Shown here: piece after piece, positions 1 through 8,512 of the stretch
How the letters are laid out: every line of letters begins with the position of its first letter
Numbering within the stretch: position 1 is the first letter of the stretch
Assembly: GCF_002188465.1 (NCBI RefSeq)
Contig: NZ_NINW01000030.1
Coordinates: forward strand, 33,284 to 97,283
Source: Pigmentiphaga sp. NML080357
Lineage (GTDB): Bacteria > Pseudomonadota > Gammaproteobacteria > Burkholderiales > Burkholderiaceae_B
DNA length: 64,000 nt
Reading direction: 5' to 3'
Made by a program: the position numbers and the translations under genes
The notes under the pieces: model-generated
Told to the model about the DNA's origin: nothing
The model's database searches: none
Seen by the model: only the letters and a program-made list of their open reading frames with translations

Positions 1-1048
1 CCATCAGGCCGCGCCGCTGGGGCGGAGCGATCTGGTTGACGATGCCGGCCGCTCCGATGAACGCCGCGCCGAACCCCAGGCCGGTAATCAGCACCGCCAC
101 CCCCATCAGCCAGGCCTGCGTCAACAGCAGCGAGGCGATGGCGCAAGCCAGGCCGGTGGCGAAAACCATGTTGCCATAGCGGAACGCGGACGAACTGGCC
201 GCGCGCTGGCTGAAGAACTGCGCCGCGCCGGCGCAGGCCGCGAGCAGCGAACTGGCATAGCCGCTGAGCGCATAGTCGTGGATGTGGAGCAGTTTTTCCC
301 CCAGCGAAGGCCCCATTGCCATGAGGGACGAACCGACCCCCCAGACGATGGAGAGCGAAATACAGCTCAACAGCATGAGCTGGGCGACCCGCCGCGCTGG
401 CAAGGCGCGCGGCGCCGCGTGCGCCGCATGGGACGGGGAGGTTTGTGCAGGCGTGGCCGCGCGGCGCAGCGGCTGGCGCCACAGTCCGTAGCCGGCGGCC
501 AGCGTGATCGAGACGATGACCAGGAACGGCGCGACCAGGGGATAGAAACCGCTTTGCAGGGCGAGGCCGCTGAGGATGGGACCGAGGATGGAGCCCAGCG
601 TGAATGCCGCGGTGCCGAACAGCGCCGCCCGCTGCTTGTGTTGCGGGGGTTCGAGGTCGAGCAGGGCGGCGTTGGCCGCCCCCGTCAGCGTGCCGGTTCC
701 CATGCCCGCCAACAGGCGGCCGGCCAGCAGCATGCCCAGGCCCTGGGCGAGCGCGAGCAGGACGGCGCCCATGGCCACCATGCCCAGGGCCGGCAGCATC
801 AGCTTGCGGCGGTCGCGTACGCGATCGGCGAGCCGCCCGCCTATGAGCAGCGCGCTGAGGACGCCGACCACATAGGCGAAGAAGATCGCCGTGGTCGTGA
901 ACGAGGGCAGGTGCAGCCGGGCCTGGTACAGGGGGTAGAGGGGCGTGGGGACGCTGCTGCCCATGACGCCGGTCATGAGCGATATCGTGACGAGCGCGCG
1001 GACCTTCCAGAGGGCGCGCGGCGGGGGCGAGGGCGATGCGGAGTTCAA
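1..1048 (-). CDS. MFS transporter (5' part; gene runs off the left edge)
   Basis: Inner-membrane major facilitator transporter, substrate unknown. The minus-strand reading gives a first hydrophobic segment, then the conserved cytoplasmic loop between helices 2 and 3 (GGRLADRVRDRRK), then a glycine-rich helix (LLAGRLLAGMGTGT). About ten further hydrophobic stretches continue to the window edge, so the C-terminus is missing. The start is uncertain: a TTG at 1048 gives a short polar N-terminus directly before helix 1, whereas an ATG at 1111 adds 21 proline/arginine-rich residues. Neither has a clear ribosome binding site. A drug or metabolite efflux role is typical of such 12-helix proteins but cannot be assigned from sequence. 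Confidence 0.8.
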   Translation of the reverse strand, partial: MNSASPSPPPRALWKVRALVTISLMTGVMGSSVPTPLYPLYQARLHLPSFTTTAIFFAYVVGVLSALLIGGRLADRVRDRRKLMLPALGMVAMGAVLLALAQGLGMLLAGRLLAGMGTGTLTGAANAALLDLEPPQHKQRAALFGTAAFTLGSILGPILSGLALQSGFYPLVAPFLVIVSITLAAGYGLWRQPLRRAATPAQTSPSHAAHAAPRALPARRVAQLMLLSCISLSIVWGVGSSLMAMGPSLGEKLLHIHDYALSGYASSLLAACAGAAQFFSQRAASSSAFRYGNMVFATGLACAIASLLLTQAWLMGVAVLITGLGFGAAFIGAAGIVNQIAPPQRRGLM

Positions 1049-1362
1049 GCGGCTAGGGAGTATCGGCCAGGCGCCGGGCCTCGCGCGACCGGCCGGAATG
1101 TGCGAGCGCATAAGTCTACACGCTTTTGCGAGGCTGATACGGGTTTACCATTAGTCACGCGCGGACCCTCGCGGCGCGCCGCCGCCCGGGCCGCGAGCAA
1201 GAGGTAAGCGGGTTTTGCGGCGGGCGGGGCATCGGTTGATCTGGCTGCCGCCCCACTCCATAATCGGCCGGTGGATGCGGCTCGCGGCGGCGCCTGCGGC
1301 GCCGGCCCGGTCCGCGTCATGAGTACAGGCAGGATCCGATCCATCCCACGCTGGAGCACTCC

Positions 1363-1911
1363 ATGAAGCGCATCGACACCGAACGCCAAACCAAGCTGAA
1401 GAAGCGCCGCGCCGCCCCGCTGGCCACGCCTACCGACCTGAGCGCGGAGGCTACCCGCGAACTGAGCGGCGTGCTCAACGGCATCCTGGCCGACGTGTTC
1501 GCCCTGTATCTCAAGACCAAGAATTTCCATTGGCACATGAGCGGCCCTCATTTCCGCGACTACCACGAACTGCTGGACGAACAATCCGTCGAGCTGTTCG
1601 GCATGACCGACGACATCGCGGAGCGCGTGCGCAAGATCGGCGGGCCGACGATCAAGTCCATCGGGCATATCGCGCGACTGCAGCGCGTGCTCGACAACGA
1701 CGCCGATTTCGTGCAGCCGCTCGACATGCTGGCCGAATTGCGCGAAGACAACAAGGATCTCGCGAGCCACCTGCGCGAGGCGCACAACATCTGCGATACC
1801 CATCGCGACATTGCCACCGCGAGCCTGATCGAGAACTGGATCGACCAGGCCGAGCGGCGGACCTGGTTCCTGTTCGAGGCGAGCCGCAACGCCGACAGCA
1901 CGGGACACTAG
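1363..1911 (+). CDS. dps: Dps-family DNA-binding ferritin-like protein
   Basis: A 182-residue Dps/ferritin-like protein. Members form a 12-subunit shell that oxidises Fe(II) with H2O2 and shields DNA. The ferroxidase signature is visible: KNFHWHMSGPHF followed by FRDYHELLDEQ and a TDDIAERVR helix. The N-terminal 20 residues are rich in Lys and Arg (KRIDTERQTKLKKRR), the usual DNA-binding tail. It stands alone between an MFS gene and a phospholipase-D-like gene. A second Dps paralogue next to oxyR (20430-20972) shares the core but has a different tail, so the genome carries at least two. Family assignment is firm; the specific role is inferred. Confidence 0.93.
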   Translation: MKRIDTERQTKLKKRRAAPLATPTDLSAEATRELSGVLNGILADVFALYLKTKNFHWHMSGPHFRDYHELLDEQSVELFGMTDDIAERVRKIGGPTIKSIGHIARLQRVLDNDADFVQPLDMLAELREDNKDLASHLREAHNICDTHRDIATASLIENWIDQAERRTWFLFEASRNADSTGH

Positions 1912-1917
1912 GTCCGT

Positions 1918-3492
1918 TCAGAGCAGGGGTTCGATCGGCAGCAGCGACAGAAACCGTATCCAGAGGCGTCCCAGCGCCGTGGTGCCCGGTTCGGTGTCAT
2001 GCTCCACGACGCGGCCACCCGAGCGCTCCAGCCAGCGCGGCTTGCCGTCCTTGCCGAGGACCACTTCGTAGGCGCTCGCGGGAATCGCGGCGTCGAATGC
2101 ATCCGCGATGCGGCCTGCGAGCTCGGGACTATCGATGACGAATCCGAGTTCGGTATTCAGGTTGGCCGAGCGGGGGTCGAAATTGAACGAACCGATGAAC
2201 GCCCGCTTGCGGTCGACGCCGAAGGTCTTGGCGTGCAGGCTGGAGCCGGAGCTGCCGAAGAGCGGCCTGCCTTCCGGCGAGCCGCTGTGGCGCGAGGCGC
2301 TGCGCATTTCGTAGAGCCGTATGCCCGCTTCCAGCAGGGCCCGGCGGCGCTTGGCGTAGCCCGAGTGCACGACCGGGACGTCGGTGGCTTCGAGGGCGTT
2401 GGTCAGGATGCGCAGGCGCACGCCTTGCCGTGCCATGGCGGCGAAGGCTTGCGTCCCCTCGGCACCGGGCACGAAGTAGGGCGAGACCAGGTCGACTTCC
2501 TTTTCCGGCGTCCCGATGATGCGGGTGAGCTGGTGCGTGACCAGGGCTTCGGGTGGAGATTTGCCTTGTGCCTTGGCCGGGTCGTCGCTCACCATCCTGG
2601 CCGGCGCCCACTCCAGCGGCAAGGTGCCCGCGGCGAGGTCGCGGATGAAGGGCTGCTCGCGCACGGCACGCACGTAGGCGGCGGCCTGCGGATCGGCTTC
2701 GACCGCGCGCGAGTGCCGAGCCAGCGCTTCCAGCCGTGCTGCGGAAACCGGCGGCAACAGCTGGCTCGCGGGATAGGCCGACGGACTGGCCCAGTACCGG
2801 TCGAAGTCCGACGACACCTCCCCGACGATCTGGCCGATGGCCAGCACGTCCAGGTCCGCGAACAGCACGCCGTCGGTGGCGCCGAAATATTCATCCCCGA
2901 CGTTGCGGCCGCCGACGATGGTGGCCTGGTTGTCGGCGGTGAACGATTTGTTGTGCATGCGCCGGTTCAGGCGCGAAAAGTCGAACAGATAGCCGAGTAC
3001 CTTGGGCCGGCGGATGACGAAAGGATTGAACAGCCGGACCTCGATGTTGGGATGCGCGTCGAGCGCGGCCAGCGTCTCGTCCAGGCCCGAGATGCCATTG
3101 TCGTCCAGCAGCAGGCGTACCCGGACGCCCCGGTCGGCCGCGGCATGCAGGGCTTCGAGCAGCATGGTGCCCGTCATGTCGTTGCGCCAGATGTAATACT
3201 GGACGTCGAGTGTGCGTTCTGCCGCCTGGGCCAACAGCATGCGGGCGGCAAAGGCATCCCGGGCATCCGCAAGGGGGAGCAGCCCGGCGGCCCCCGGACG
3301 GGCCTTGGCCAGGGGCGAGATTGCGCGACCCAGGGTGGTCTGGCGTGCCGCGGCCAGGTCCAGGGCGGACGATGGCGCGCGCTCGGCGAGCGGCGGAAGC
3401 GAGCAGCCGGCCAGCAGAGCCAGGAGCAGGGCCAGTGCCGTGGCCGTCATCCTCGAGCCCGGCGCGTGCGCCCCTCGGTTCGTCGGTGTCAT
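1918..3492 (-). CDS. Phospholipase D-like / cardiolipin synthase-type lipoprotein
   Basis: Predicted exported lipoprotein of the PLD superfamily. A signal peptide with a lipobox (ALLLALLAGCSL) is followed by two HKD catalytic motifs: RRMHNKSFTADN near the middle and SLHAKTFGVDRK in the C-terminal half, the latter followed by GSFNFDPRSANLNTELG. Two HKD motifs are what one active site of this family needs. The fold fits YmdC/ClsC-like cardiolipin synthases or a periplasmic phospholipase. Start chosen at the ATG at 3492; an upstream ATG at 3561 would add 23 residues before the signal peptide, and one at 3450 would begin right at it. It converges on the dps gene with a 6-bp gap. A second PLD-type protein lies in the stress island (54391-55821). 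Confidence 0.88.
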   Translation of the reverse strand: MTPTNRGAHAPGSRMTATALALLLALLAGCSLPPLAERAPSSALDLAAARQTTLGRAISPLAKARPGAAGLLPLADARDAFAARMLLAQAAERTLDVQYYIWRNDMTGTMLLEALHAAADRGVRVRLLLDDNGISGLDETLAALDAHPNIEVRLFNPFVIRRPKVLGYLFDFSRLNRRMHNKSFTADNQATIVGGRNVGDEYFGATDGVLFADLDVLAIGQIVGEVSSDFDRYWASPSAYPASQLLPPVSAARLEALARHSRAVEADPQAAAYVRAVREQPFIRDLAAGTLPLEWAPARMVSDDPAKAQGKSPPEALVTHQLTRIIGTPEKEVDLVSPYFVPGAEGTQAFAAMARQGVRLRILTNALEATDVPVVHSGYAKRRRALLEAGIRLYEMRSASRHSGSPEGRPLFGSSGSSLHAKTFGVDRKRAFIGSFNFDPRSANLNTELGFVIDSPELAGRIADAFDAAIPASAYEVVLGKDGKPRWLERSGGRVVEHDTEPGTTALGRLWIRFLSLLPIEPLL

Positions 3493-3601
3493 GTGGCTTG
3501 CATGGCGCGTGAGATCTTTTGATCGATGCCGCATTGTTGGGCAAGGCGGCAAATATCTCAAATCGCGCCCCGCCGCGTCGACGCGCGGGCGGCATGCGGG
3601 A

Positions 3602-4684
3602 CTAGCGGCGCATGCGCGTCACGGCACGCTGGTATTGCACCGGCCAGGAAGGCTGCGCGGCCTCGAGCTCGGCGGCCGCGCGCAGGGGCCAATAGGGATC
3701 GCGCAGCAGGGCGCGCGCCAGCAGTACGAGGTCGGCGTCGCCCCGTTGCAGGATGGCCTCGGCCTGGCAAGCTTCGGTAATGCCGCCCACCGCCGCCGTG
3801 GCGATGCCGGCGCCATGCCGCACGGCGCTGGCCAGCGGAACCTGGAAGCCGGGCTCTCCGCTGCCTTGCGAACCGGGCAGGATGGCGCCGCTGGAGCAAT
3901 CGACCAGGTCCACGCCCAGCGCCTTGAGCCGCACCGCGAAGGCGATGGACTGCTCCAGGTCCCAGCCGCCGTCCAGCCAGTCGGTGGCCGATATCCGCAC
4001 GAACAAGGGCAGCTCGCGCGGCCAGCTTTCGCGCACGGCGGCGGCCACGCGCAGCGGGGCGCGGATGCGGCCTTCGAAATCGCCGCCGTAGGCGTCGCCT
4101 CGCCGGTTGGCCAGGGGCGAGAGGAACTGGTGCATCAGGTAGCCGTGGCCCATGTGCAGTTCGACGACCTGCATGCCGATCGCGGCACAGCGGCGCGCAG
4201 CGTCCGCGAACGCGTCCACCACGGCGGCGATGTCGGCCTCGGTCATCTCGCGCGGTGACGGGTAGCCCTCTGCAAAGGGTAGCGCGCTCGGCGCCATGAC
4301 CTGCCAGCCGCCTTGTGAGGGCGGTACGGCCGCCTTGCCTTCCCAGGGGCGGCTGGTCGAACCCTTGCGGCCGGCGTGCGCGAGCTGGATGCCCGGGATC
4401 GAGCCCTGGTCGGCGATGAAGCGCACGATGGGGGCCAACGCCTCGGCCTGCGCGTCGTTCCAGATTCCCAGGTCGCCGGGGCTGATGCGTCCATCGCGCG
4501 TGACGGCCGCCGCTTCCAGCAGCACCAGTCCGGCGCCGCCCACCGCCCGGCTGCCCAGATGCACCATGTGCCAGGCGTCGGCCAGGCCGTCCACGCACGA
4601 GTACTGGCACATGGGCGCGACGGCGATGCGGTTGGGAAGGGTGACGCCGCGCAGCGGCAGCGGAGAAAACAGGCGATGACTCAT
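3602..4684 (-). CDS. NADH:flavin oxidoreductase, Old Yellow Enzyme family (YqjM/XenA class)
   Basis: A 360-residue FMN-dependent ene-reductase that would reduce activated C=C bonds with NAD(P)H. Visible signatures: N-terminal VAPMCQYS, carrying the Cys and Tyr that tune FMN in the YqjM class; ELHMGHGYLMHQFLSP, with the His-x-x-His-Gly-Tyr substrate-binding motif; a central FVRISATDWLDGGW strand; and a C-terminal phosphate-binding GGI segment. It begins 8 bp after the stop of the upstream Bug receptor gene and has a GAGAG ribosome site, so the two form an operon. A role in breaking down an unsaturated or aromatic substrate taken up via the receptor is inference. Confidence 0.92.
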   Translation of the reverse strand: MSHRLFSPLPLRGVTLPNRIAVAPMCQYSCVDGLADAWHMVHLGSRAVGGAGLVLLEAAAVTRDGRISPGDLGIWNDAQAEALAPIVRFIADQGSIPGIQLAHAGRKGSTSRPWEGKAAVPPSQGGWQVMAPSALPFAEGYPSPREMTEADIAAVVDAFADAARRCAAIGMQVVELHMGHGYLMHQFLSPLANRRGDAYGGDFEGRIRAPLRVAAAVRESWPRELPLFVRISATDWLDGGWDLEQSIAFAVRLKALGVDLVDCSSGAILPGSQGSGEPGFQVPLASAVRHGAGIATAAVGGITEACQAEAILQRGDADLVLLARALLRDPYWPLRAAAELEAAQPSWPVQYQRAVTRMRR

Positions 4685-4692
4685 GCGGACTC

Positions 4693-5658
4693 TCATTCGA
4701 TGCTGACGTGCGCCTCTCGCACCACCTCGCGCCACTTGGCGGTTTCGCTGGCCATGTAGGCGCCGAAGTCGGCTGGCTTGCCGCCACGGGGCTGCAGTCC
4801 CATGTCGGCGAAGCGGCGCCGCAGTCCTTCGGTGGCCAGGGCGCGGTTGACCGCCTGGTTGACGGTGGCGATGACCGCCTCGGGCGTGCCGCGGGGCGCC
4901 ACCATACCGTACCACGGCGTGACGTCGTAGCCCGGCACGCCTGCCTGTGCCAGGGTGGGTACGCCAGGCAGCACGTCCACCGGCTCCGGGCTGGTCACCC
5001 CTAGTGCGCGCACCTGCCCGGACTGGATACGCGGCAGGGCCGCTCCCACGCCGTCCACCATCACGGCCACGCGGCCGGGTATCAGATCGTTGTAGGCGGG
5101 GGCCGTGCCCTTGTAGGGCACGTGCGCCATTTTCACGCCCGCCTTGTACAGCAGGACTTCGGTCGCCAGGTGCGCCGAACTGCCGGCGCCTGCCGACGCG
5201 TAGGCGATCTGCCCCGGCCGTGCCTTGGCGGCGGCCAGCAGCTCGGACAGCGTGCGGTAGGGCGATTGGGCGCTGGCCAGCAGTACGTGCGGCGCCACTG
5301 CGACCAGCGCCACGGGCGCCAGGTCGCGCAGGTTGTCGTAGGGCAGGTTCTTGTGCAGGCTGGCGTTGACGGCCAGCACGCTGAACGGCGCCATCATGAG
5401 GGTATAGCCGTCGGCCGGCGCCTTGGCCACCGCGTCGGCGCCGATGATGCCGCTGGCGCCGGCGCGGTTCTCCACCACGACCGGCTGGCCGAGCTGGTGG
5501 GCGAGCTCTTCGGCCACCGCGCGGGTCATCAGGTCCAGCGTCGCGCCGGCCGCGAACGGCACGATGACGCGCACGGCGCGTTCCGGGTAGGCCGCCGCGG
5601 CAGGCAGGGCCGCTGCCAGCAGCAAGGTGCCCGACAGTTTTTGCAGCATCGTCGGCAT
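4693..5658 (-). CDS. Bug/TctC-family periplasmic solute receptor
   Basis: A 321-residue extracytoplasmic receptor of the Bug family, strongly expanded in Bordetella and relatives, usually binding carboxylates for tripartite transporters. It has a cleaved signal peptide (LLLAAALPAAAAYPE) followed by the family hallmarks VRVIVPFAAGATLD, GQPVVVENRAGASGIIGA, DGYTLMMA and HVPYKGTAPA. The usual ligand-contacting Asp after the VPFAAG loop is present. The start has a good ribosome site (GAGGAGA). It is the first gene of the operon with the downstream ene-reductase and is transcribed away from the LysR-type regulator in tandem. No tctAB-like membrane genes lie nearby, as is common for this family. Ligand unknown. 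Confidence 0.93.
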   Translation of the reverse strand: MPTMLQKLSGTLLLAAALPAAAAYPERAVRVIVPFAAGATLDLMTRAVAEELAHQLGQPVVVENRAGASGIIGADAVAKAPADGYTLMMAPFSVLAVNASLHKNLPYDNLRDLAPVALVAVAPHVLLASAQSPYRTLSELLAAAKARPGQIAYASAGAGSSAHLATEVLLYKAGVKMAHVPYKGTAPAYNDLIPGRVAVMVDGVGAALPRIQSGQVRALGVTSPEPVDVLPGVPTLAQAGVPGYDVTPWYGMVAPRGTPEAVIATVNQAVNRALATEGLRRRFADMGLQPRGGKPADFGAYMASETAKWREVVREAHVSIE

Positions 5659-5776
5659 GATCGTCTCCTCTCGCCTCGCGAGGACATGGCGCGCGGGTCA
5701 TCGGCGTGTCGTGTTGGGTATGGCGCGAGGCGGCAGTATAGGCAGCGCCGCGCCGCGCGGACCAGCGCCGGCGGGA

Positions 5777-5801
5777 GAAAACAGTGTTTTCGATATGGAA
5801 A
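5777..5801. promoter_or_regulatory. Palindrome upstream of the Bug/ene-reductase operon; candidate LysR site
   Basis: GAAAACA-G-TGTTTTC is a perfect inverted repeat at 5777-5791. It overlaps a second element, TTC-N6-GAA (5789-5800), which fits the T-N11-A form. It lies between the stop of the LysR-type gene and the Bug gene and resembles the palindrome on the other side of the regulator (6743-6759). Binding is inferred. Confidence 0.45.
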
Positions 5802-6716
5802 TTATGAGGACGTCGGATCGTCCCAGCGCGGCTGGCTGAACCACTGCTTGAGGAAATCCAGGAAGGTGCGCACGCGCAGCGGCAGGTTGCGCCGGCTGGG
5901 AAAGACCGCATGGATCTCCAGTTCGGTCGGCCGGTACTGCGGCAGCACGGCTTCGAGCCGGCCCTGCCGCAGGTCATCGGACACCATGTAGGTGGGATGC
6001 ATGGAGATGCCGTGGCCCAGCAGTGCGGCGTGGCGCAGCGGTTCGCCGAAATTGGCGCGGATGGTGCCGCCCACCCGGACCGTCACCTTGCCCTGCGGGC
6101 CCTGGAAGGACCAGACGTTGGTGGGCGACTTCAGCGCATGGACCATGCAATCGTGGCGGGCGAGATCCTCCACCGAGTCGGGGCGGCCGCGCCGGGCCAG
6201 GTACCCCGGTGCGGCCACCAGCACCTGCGGCACCTTGGCGAGCCGGTGCGAGACCTGGCTGGTGTCCTTCAGCGACGAGGCGATGCGCACCGACATGTCC
6301 AGTCCTTCGCCGATCAGGTCGGTGCGGCCGTCGTCCAGGTACATCACCACGCGTATGTCCGGGTGCGCGGCCGAGAACGCGGTGATCACCGGCACCAGAT
6401 GGAAGGCGCCGAACGAGGGCGGGGTGCCGACGCGCAGCATGCCCTTGGGTTCCTTGACCGAGCGCCGCACCGCGGTCTCCACGCCTTCCACGTGTTCGAG
6501 CAGGTCGCGCCCGTTCTCCAGCAGCGCCAGCCCGGACTCGGTCAGGCTCACGCTCTTGGTGGTGCGCTGGAGCAACTGCACGCCGAGCTCCCGCTCGAGC
6601 CAGGCCACATGCTTGGTGACGTTGCCCTTGGCCATGCCCAGCCTCTGGGCGGCGCCGGAAAAGCTGAGGCCTTGTGCGACTTCGATGAACACTTCGATGC
6701 AGCGCAGCTTGTCCAA
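5802..6716 (-). CDS. LysR-type transcriptional regulator of the adjoining catabolic genes
   Basis: A 304-residue LysR-type regulator. The N-terminal winged helix-turn-helix covers residues 1-60 (CIEVFIEVAQGLSFSGAAQRL...VTKHVAWLERELGVQLLQRTTK), followed by a linker helix and a periplasmic-binding-protein-like inducer domain (VGTPPSFGAFHLVPV, LVAAPGYLARRGRP, GHGISMHPTYM). It sits between two catabolic gene groups: the Bug/ene-reductase pair downstream on the same strand, and the divergent operon starting near 6867. LysR regulators normally control a divergent neighbour and themselves from the shared gap, and a matching palindrome is present there. Inducer unknown, probably a pathway intermediate. 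Confidence 0.93.
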   Translation of the reverse strand: MDKLRCIEVFIEVAQGLSFSGAAQRLGMAKGNVTKHVAWLERELGVQLLQRTTKSVSLTESGLALLENGRDLLEHVEGVETAVRRSVKEPKGMLRVGTPPSFGAFHLVPVITAFSAAHPDIRVVMYLDDGRTDLIGEGLDMSVRIASSLKDTSQVSHRLAKVPQVLVAAPGYLARRGRPDSVEDLARHDCMVHALKSPTNVWSFQGPQGKVTVRVGGTIRANFGEPLRHAALLGHGISMHPTYMVSDDLRQGRLEAVLPQYRPTELEIHAVFPSRRNLPLRVRTFLDFLKQWFSQPRWDDPTSS

Positions 6717-6742
6717 CTTGTCTCCTGCGTGGCAATGAATCT

Positions 6743-6759
6743 GTTTCCATTGTGGAAAC
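6743..6759. promoter_or_regulatory. Palindromic LysR-type operator in the divergent promoter region
   Basis: GTTTCCA-TTG-TGGAAAC is a perfect 7-bp inverted repeat with a 3-bp spacer and contains a T-N11-A core (T6745 to A6757). It lies 27 bp upstream of the LysR start, in the gap shared with the plus-strand catabolic operon. Its position and form are typical of a LysR recognition site; binding itself is inferred. Confidence 0.6.
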
Positions 6760-6866
6760 GATAATTTCTCCGTCAGATTCTATCGCGCCCTTGATGGCGC
6801 CGATACACTGCGACCGCATCGCCGATGCCTGTCGGCTCCAAGCGCAACACGTTTCTTTCCGCGAGC

Positions 6867-7301
6867 ATGACGCCTGATACCGCCGCCAGCACGATCGAGC
6901 TCACCCAGTTGCTCAATCGGCTCTTCTTTTCCCTGGACGAGTTCCGCTACGGCCAGGTGCTGCAATGTTTCGAGGCGGATGCGACGTGGGAGCGCCAGGG
7001 GGAAGTCCTGCGCGGTACTGATGCCATGCGCGCGGCGCTCGATCGGCGCCCGTCTACGCAGCGCATCCGCCACGTCGTCTCCAACGTGCTGGTGGAGCAG
7101 TCAGGCGCGGACGCCGCGAGGCTGGTCGCCTATATGACGGCATACCGGTACGACGACGGCGTCCGGCGGGAAGGTCCCGTGCGCTTGGATGGGCCGCCGA
7201 GGCTCTCCGTGGTGAGCGGCCAGGCGCGGCGAAGCGAGGCCGGATGGCGGCTGGCGGAGCTTGCGGTGCGCACCGAGTTCGACTTCGACGCCGCGTCATG
7301 A
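6867..7301 (+). CDS. SnoaL/NTF2-like small protein, first gene of catabolic operon
   Basis: A 144-residue protein with the sequence pattern of the NTF2/SnoaL-like alpha+beta-barrel fold: an N-terminal helix (ELTQLLNRLFFSLDEFRYGQVLQCF), an aromatic strand (ATWERQGEVLRGTDAM), RIRHVVSNVLVEQ and a final amphipathic strand. This fold serves as ketosteroid-isomerase-like enzymes, dehydratases and small subunits of ring-hydroxylating dioxygenases; no catalytic residues can be assigned here. Start set at the ATG at 6867; an in-frame ATG at 6825 would add 14 residues. Its stop overlaps the next gene by ATGA, so translation is probably coupled. Function within the pathway is unknown. Confidence 0.75.
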   Translation: MTPDTAASTIELTQLLNRLFFSLDEFRYGQVLQCFEADATWERQGEVLRGTDAMRAALDRRPSTQRIRHVVSNVLVEQSGADAARLVAYMTAYRYDDGVRREGPVRLDGPPRLSVVSGQARRSEAGWRLAELAVRTEFDFDAAS

Positions 7302-8479
7302 ACGAGCGCGCTTCGCGATCTTTCCCGCCCGGTGCCTTTTGCGCGCATTCGTCGCTGACGCGGGTGGTGTTCCGGCCGGGCGCGGTGGAGGAGGCCGGGG
7401 CCGAGCTGGCACGGCTCGGCGGTCGCCGCCCCTTGCTGCTGGCAGGACGCCGCTCGGGTGCGATGCCGCAGTACGCCTCCTTGTGCAGCGCGCTGGGCGA
7501 AGCCGCCGTGCGAAGCATCGAGGTCCCGCCGCATTCCTCGGTCGAGGCGGTGAAGCAAGTGGCTCGGGACATCGTGCGGCACGACGCCGATTGCCTGGTC
7601 GCGTTCGGCGGCGGCAGCGTCATCGATACCGCCAAGGCGGCGGCGCTGCTCGTTGCCGAAGGCGGCGACCTGGCGCGGCACGCCACCCGTTTCACGCCTC
7701 CGGATACGGTGCACGTGCCGGCGCTGCGGCGGCCCAAGCTGCCCATCCTCGCGGTGCCGCTGACTGCATCGGGCGCGGAGATGACGCCGTCGTTCGGCAT
7801 CGCGAACGGGCCCGGCAAGCTGCTGTTCTGGGACGAACGCTGCGCCAGTCGCGTGGTGCTGCTGGACCCGGCATTGAACGTTGGCGTGCCGGCACGGATC
7901 GCCCTGGATACGGGCATGAACGGCCTGGCGCATTGCCTGGAGGGCCTGTACTCCAGCCAGCGTTCCCCGTTCAGCACGGTGCTGGCGCTGGAAGGACTGG
8001 CGCGTTTCGCCGCGGCGCTCCCCGCCGTGGCCGACCGGCCCGGCGATGTCGCGGCGCGTGGCGACTTGCTGGTCGCCGCCAACCTGGCGGGCATGGTCCT
8101 GGCCTCGGCGCGCAGTTGCCTGCACCACGCGCTGTGCCATGTGCTGGGCAGCCGCTGCGGCGTGCCGCACGGCGCCGTCAACGCGGTGATGCTGCCGCAC
8201 GTGGCGAACTACAACCTGCCGGCAGCGCGGGCAGAGCTGGCCGTGGCGGCCGGCGTACTGGCCGGCGGGGGCGATGCGCGACCGCAAGCCGCTGTCGACG
8301 CGCTGCGGGCGCTGCAGCGGACCGTGGGCGCGCCTTCGCGGCTGCGCGATCTGGGCGTGCCGGCCGAGATGCTGCCCGAAGTGGCGCAGCACGTGCTCGG
8401 GGAGCGAGGCCTGGCCTACAACCCTCGCCGCGTCGCCGGCGCGGACGAATTGCGGAGTTTGCTGGAGGCTGCCTGGTAG
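7298..8479 (+). CDS. Iron-containing alcohol dehydrogenase / maleylacetate reductase-like
   Basis: A 393-residue group III metal-dependent dehydrogenase. An N-terminal dinucleotide-binding domain carries the GGGSVIDTAKAAAL motif. The C-terminal domain supplies metal ligands: DTGMNGLAHCLEG (Asp and His), LHHALCHVLG (His) and VPHGAVNAVMLPHV (His). The same pattern is found in FucO, hydroxyacid-oxoacid transhydrogenase and maleylacetate reductase. Next to a TfdA-type dioxygenase and a FAH-type hydrolase, a maleylacetate-reductase-like step in aromatic breakdown is plausible but not proven. The ATG overlaps the stop of the preceding gene by 4 bp. The next gene follows after about 30 bp. Confidence 0.85.
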   Translation: MNERASRSFPPGAFCAHSSLTRVVFRPGAVEEAGAELARLGGRRPLLLAGRRSGAMPQYASLCSALGEAAVRSIEVPPHSSVEAVKQVARDIVRHDADCLVAFGGGSVIDTAKAAALLVAEGGDLARHATRFTPPDTVHVPALRRPKLPILAVPLTASGAEMTPSFGIANGPGKLLFWDERCASRVVLLDPALNVGVPARIALDTGMNGLAHCLEGLYSSQRSPFSTVLALEGLARFAAALPAVADRPGDVAARGDLLVAANLAGMVLASARSCLHHALCHVLGSRCGVPHGAVNAVMLPHVANYNLPAARAELAVAAGVLAGGGDARPQAAVDALRALQRTVGAPSRLRDLGVPAEMLPEVAQHVLGERGLAYNPRRVAGADELRSLLEAAW

Positions 8480-8512
8480 CGGCTCCGGAAGATCGCACTC
8501 ATGGAGAAAAGA

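Noticed and set aside
2000..3520. Long plus-strand frame opposite the phospholipase-D lipoprotein
   Set aside because: The minus-strand reading has a lipobox and two HKD motifs; the plus reading has no recognisable features.
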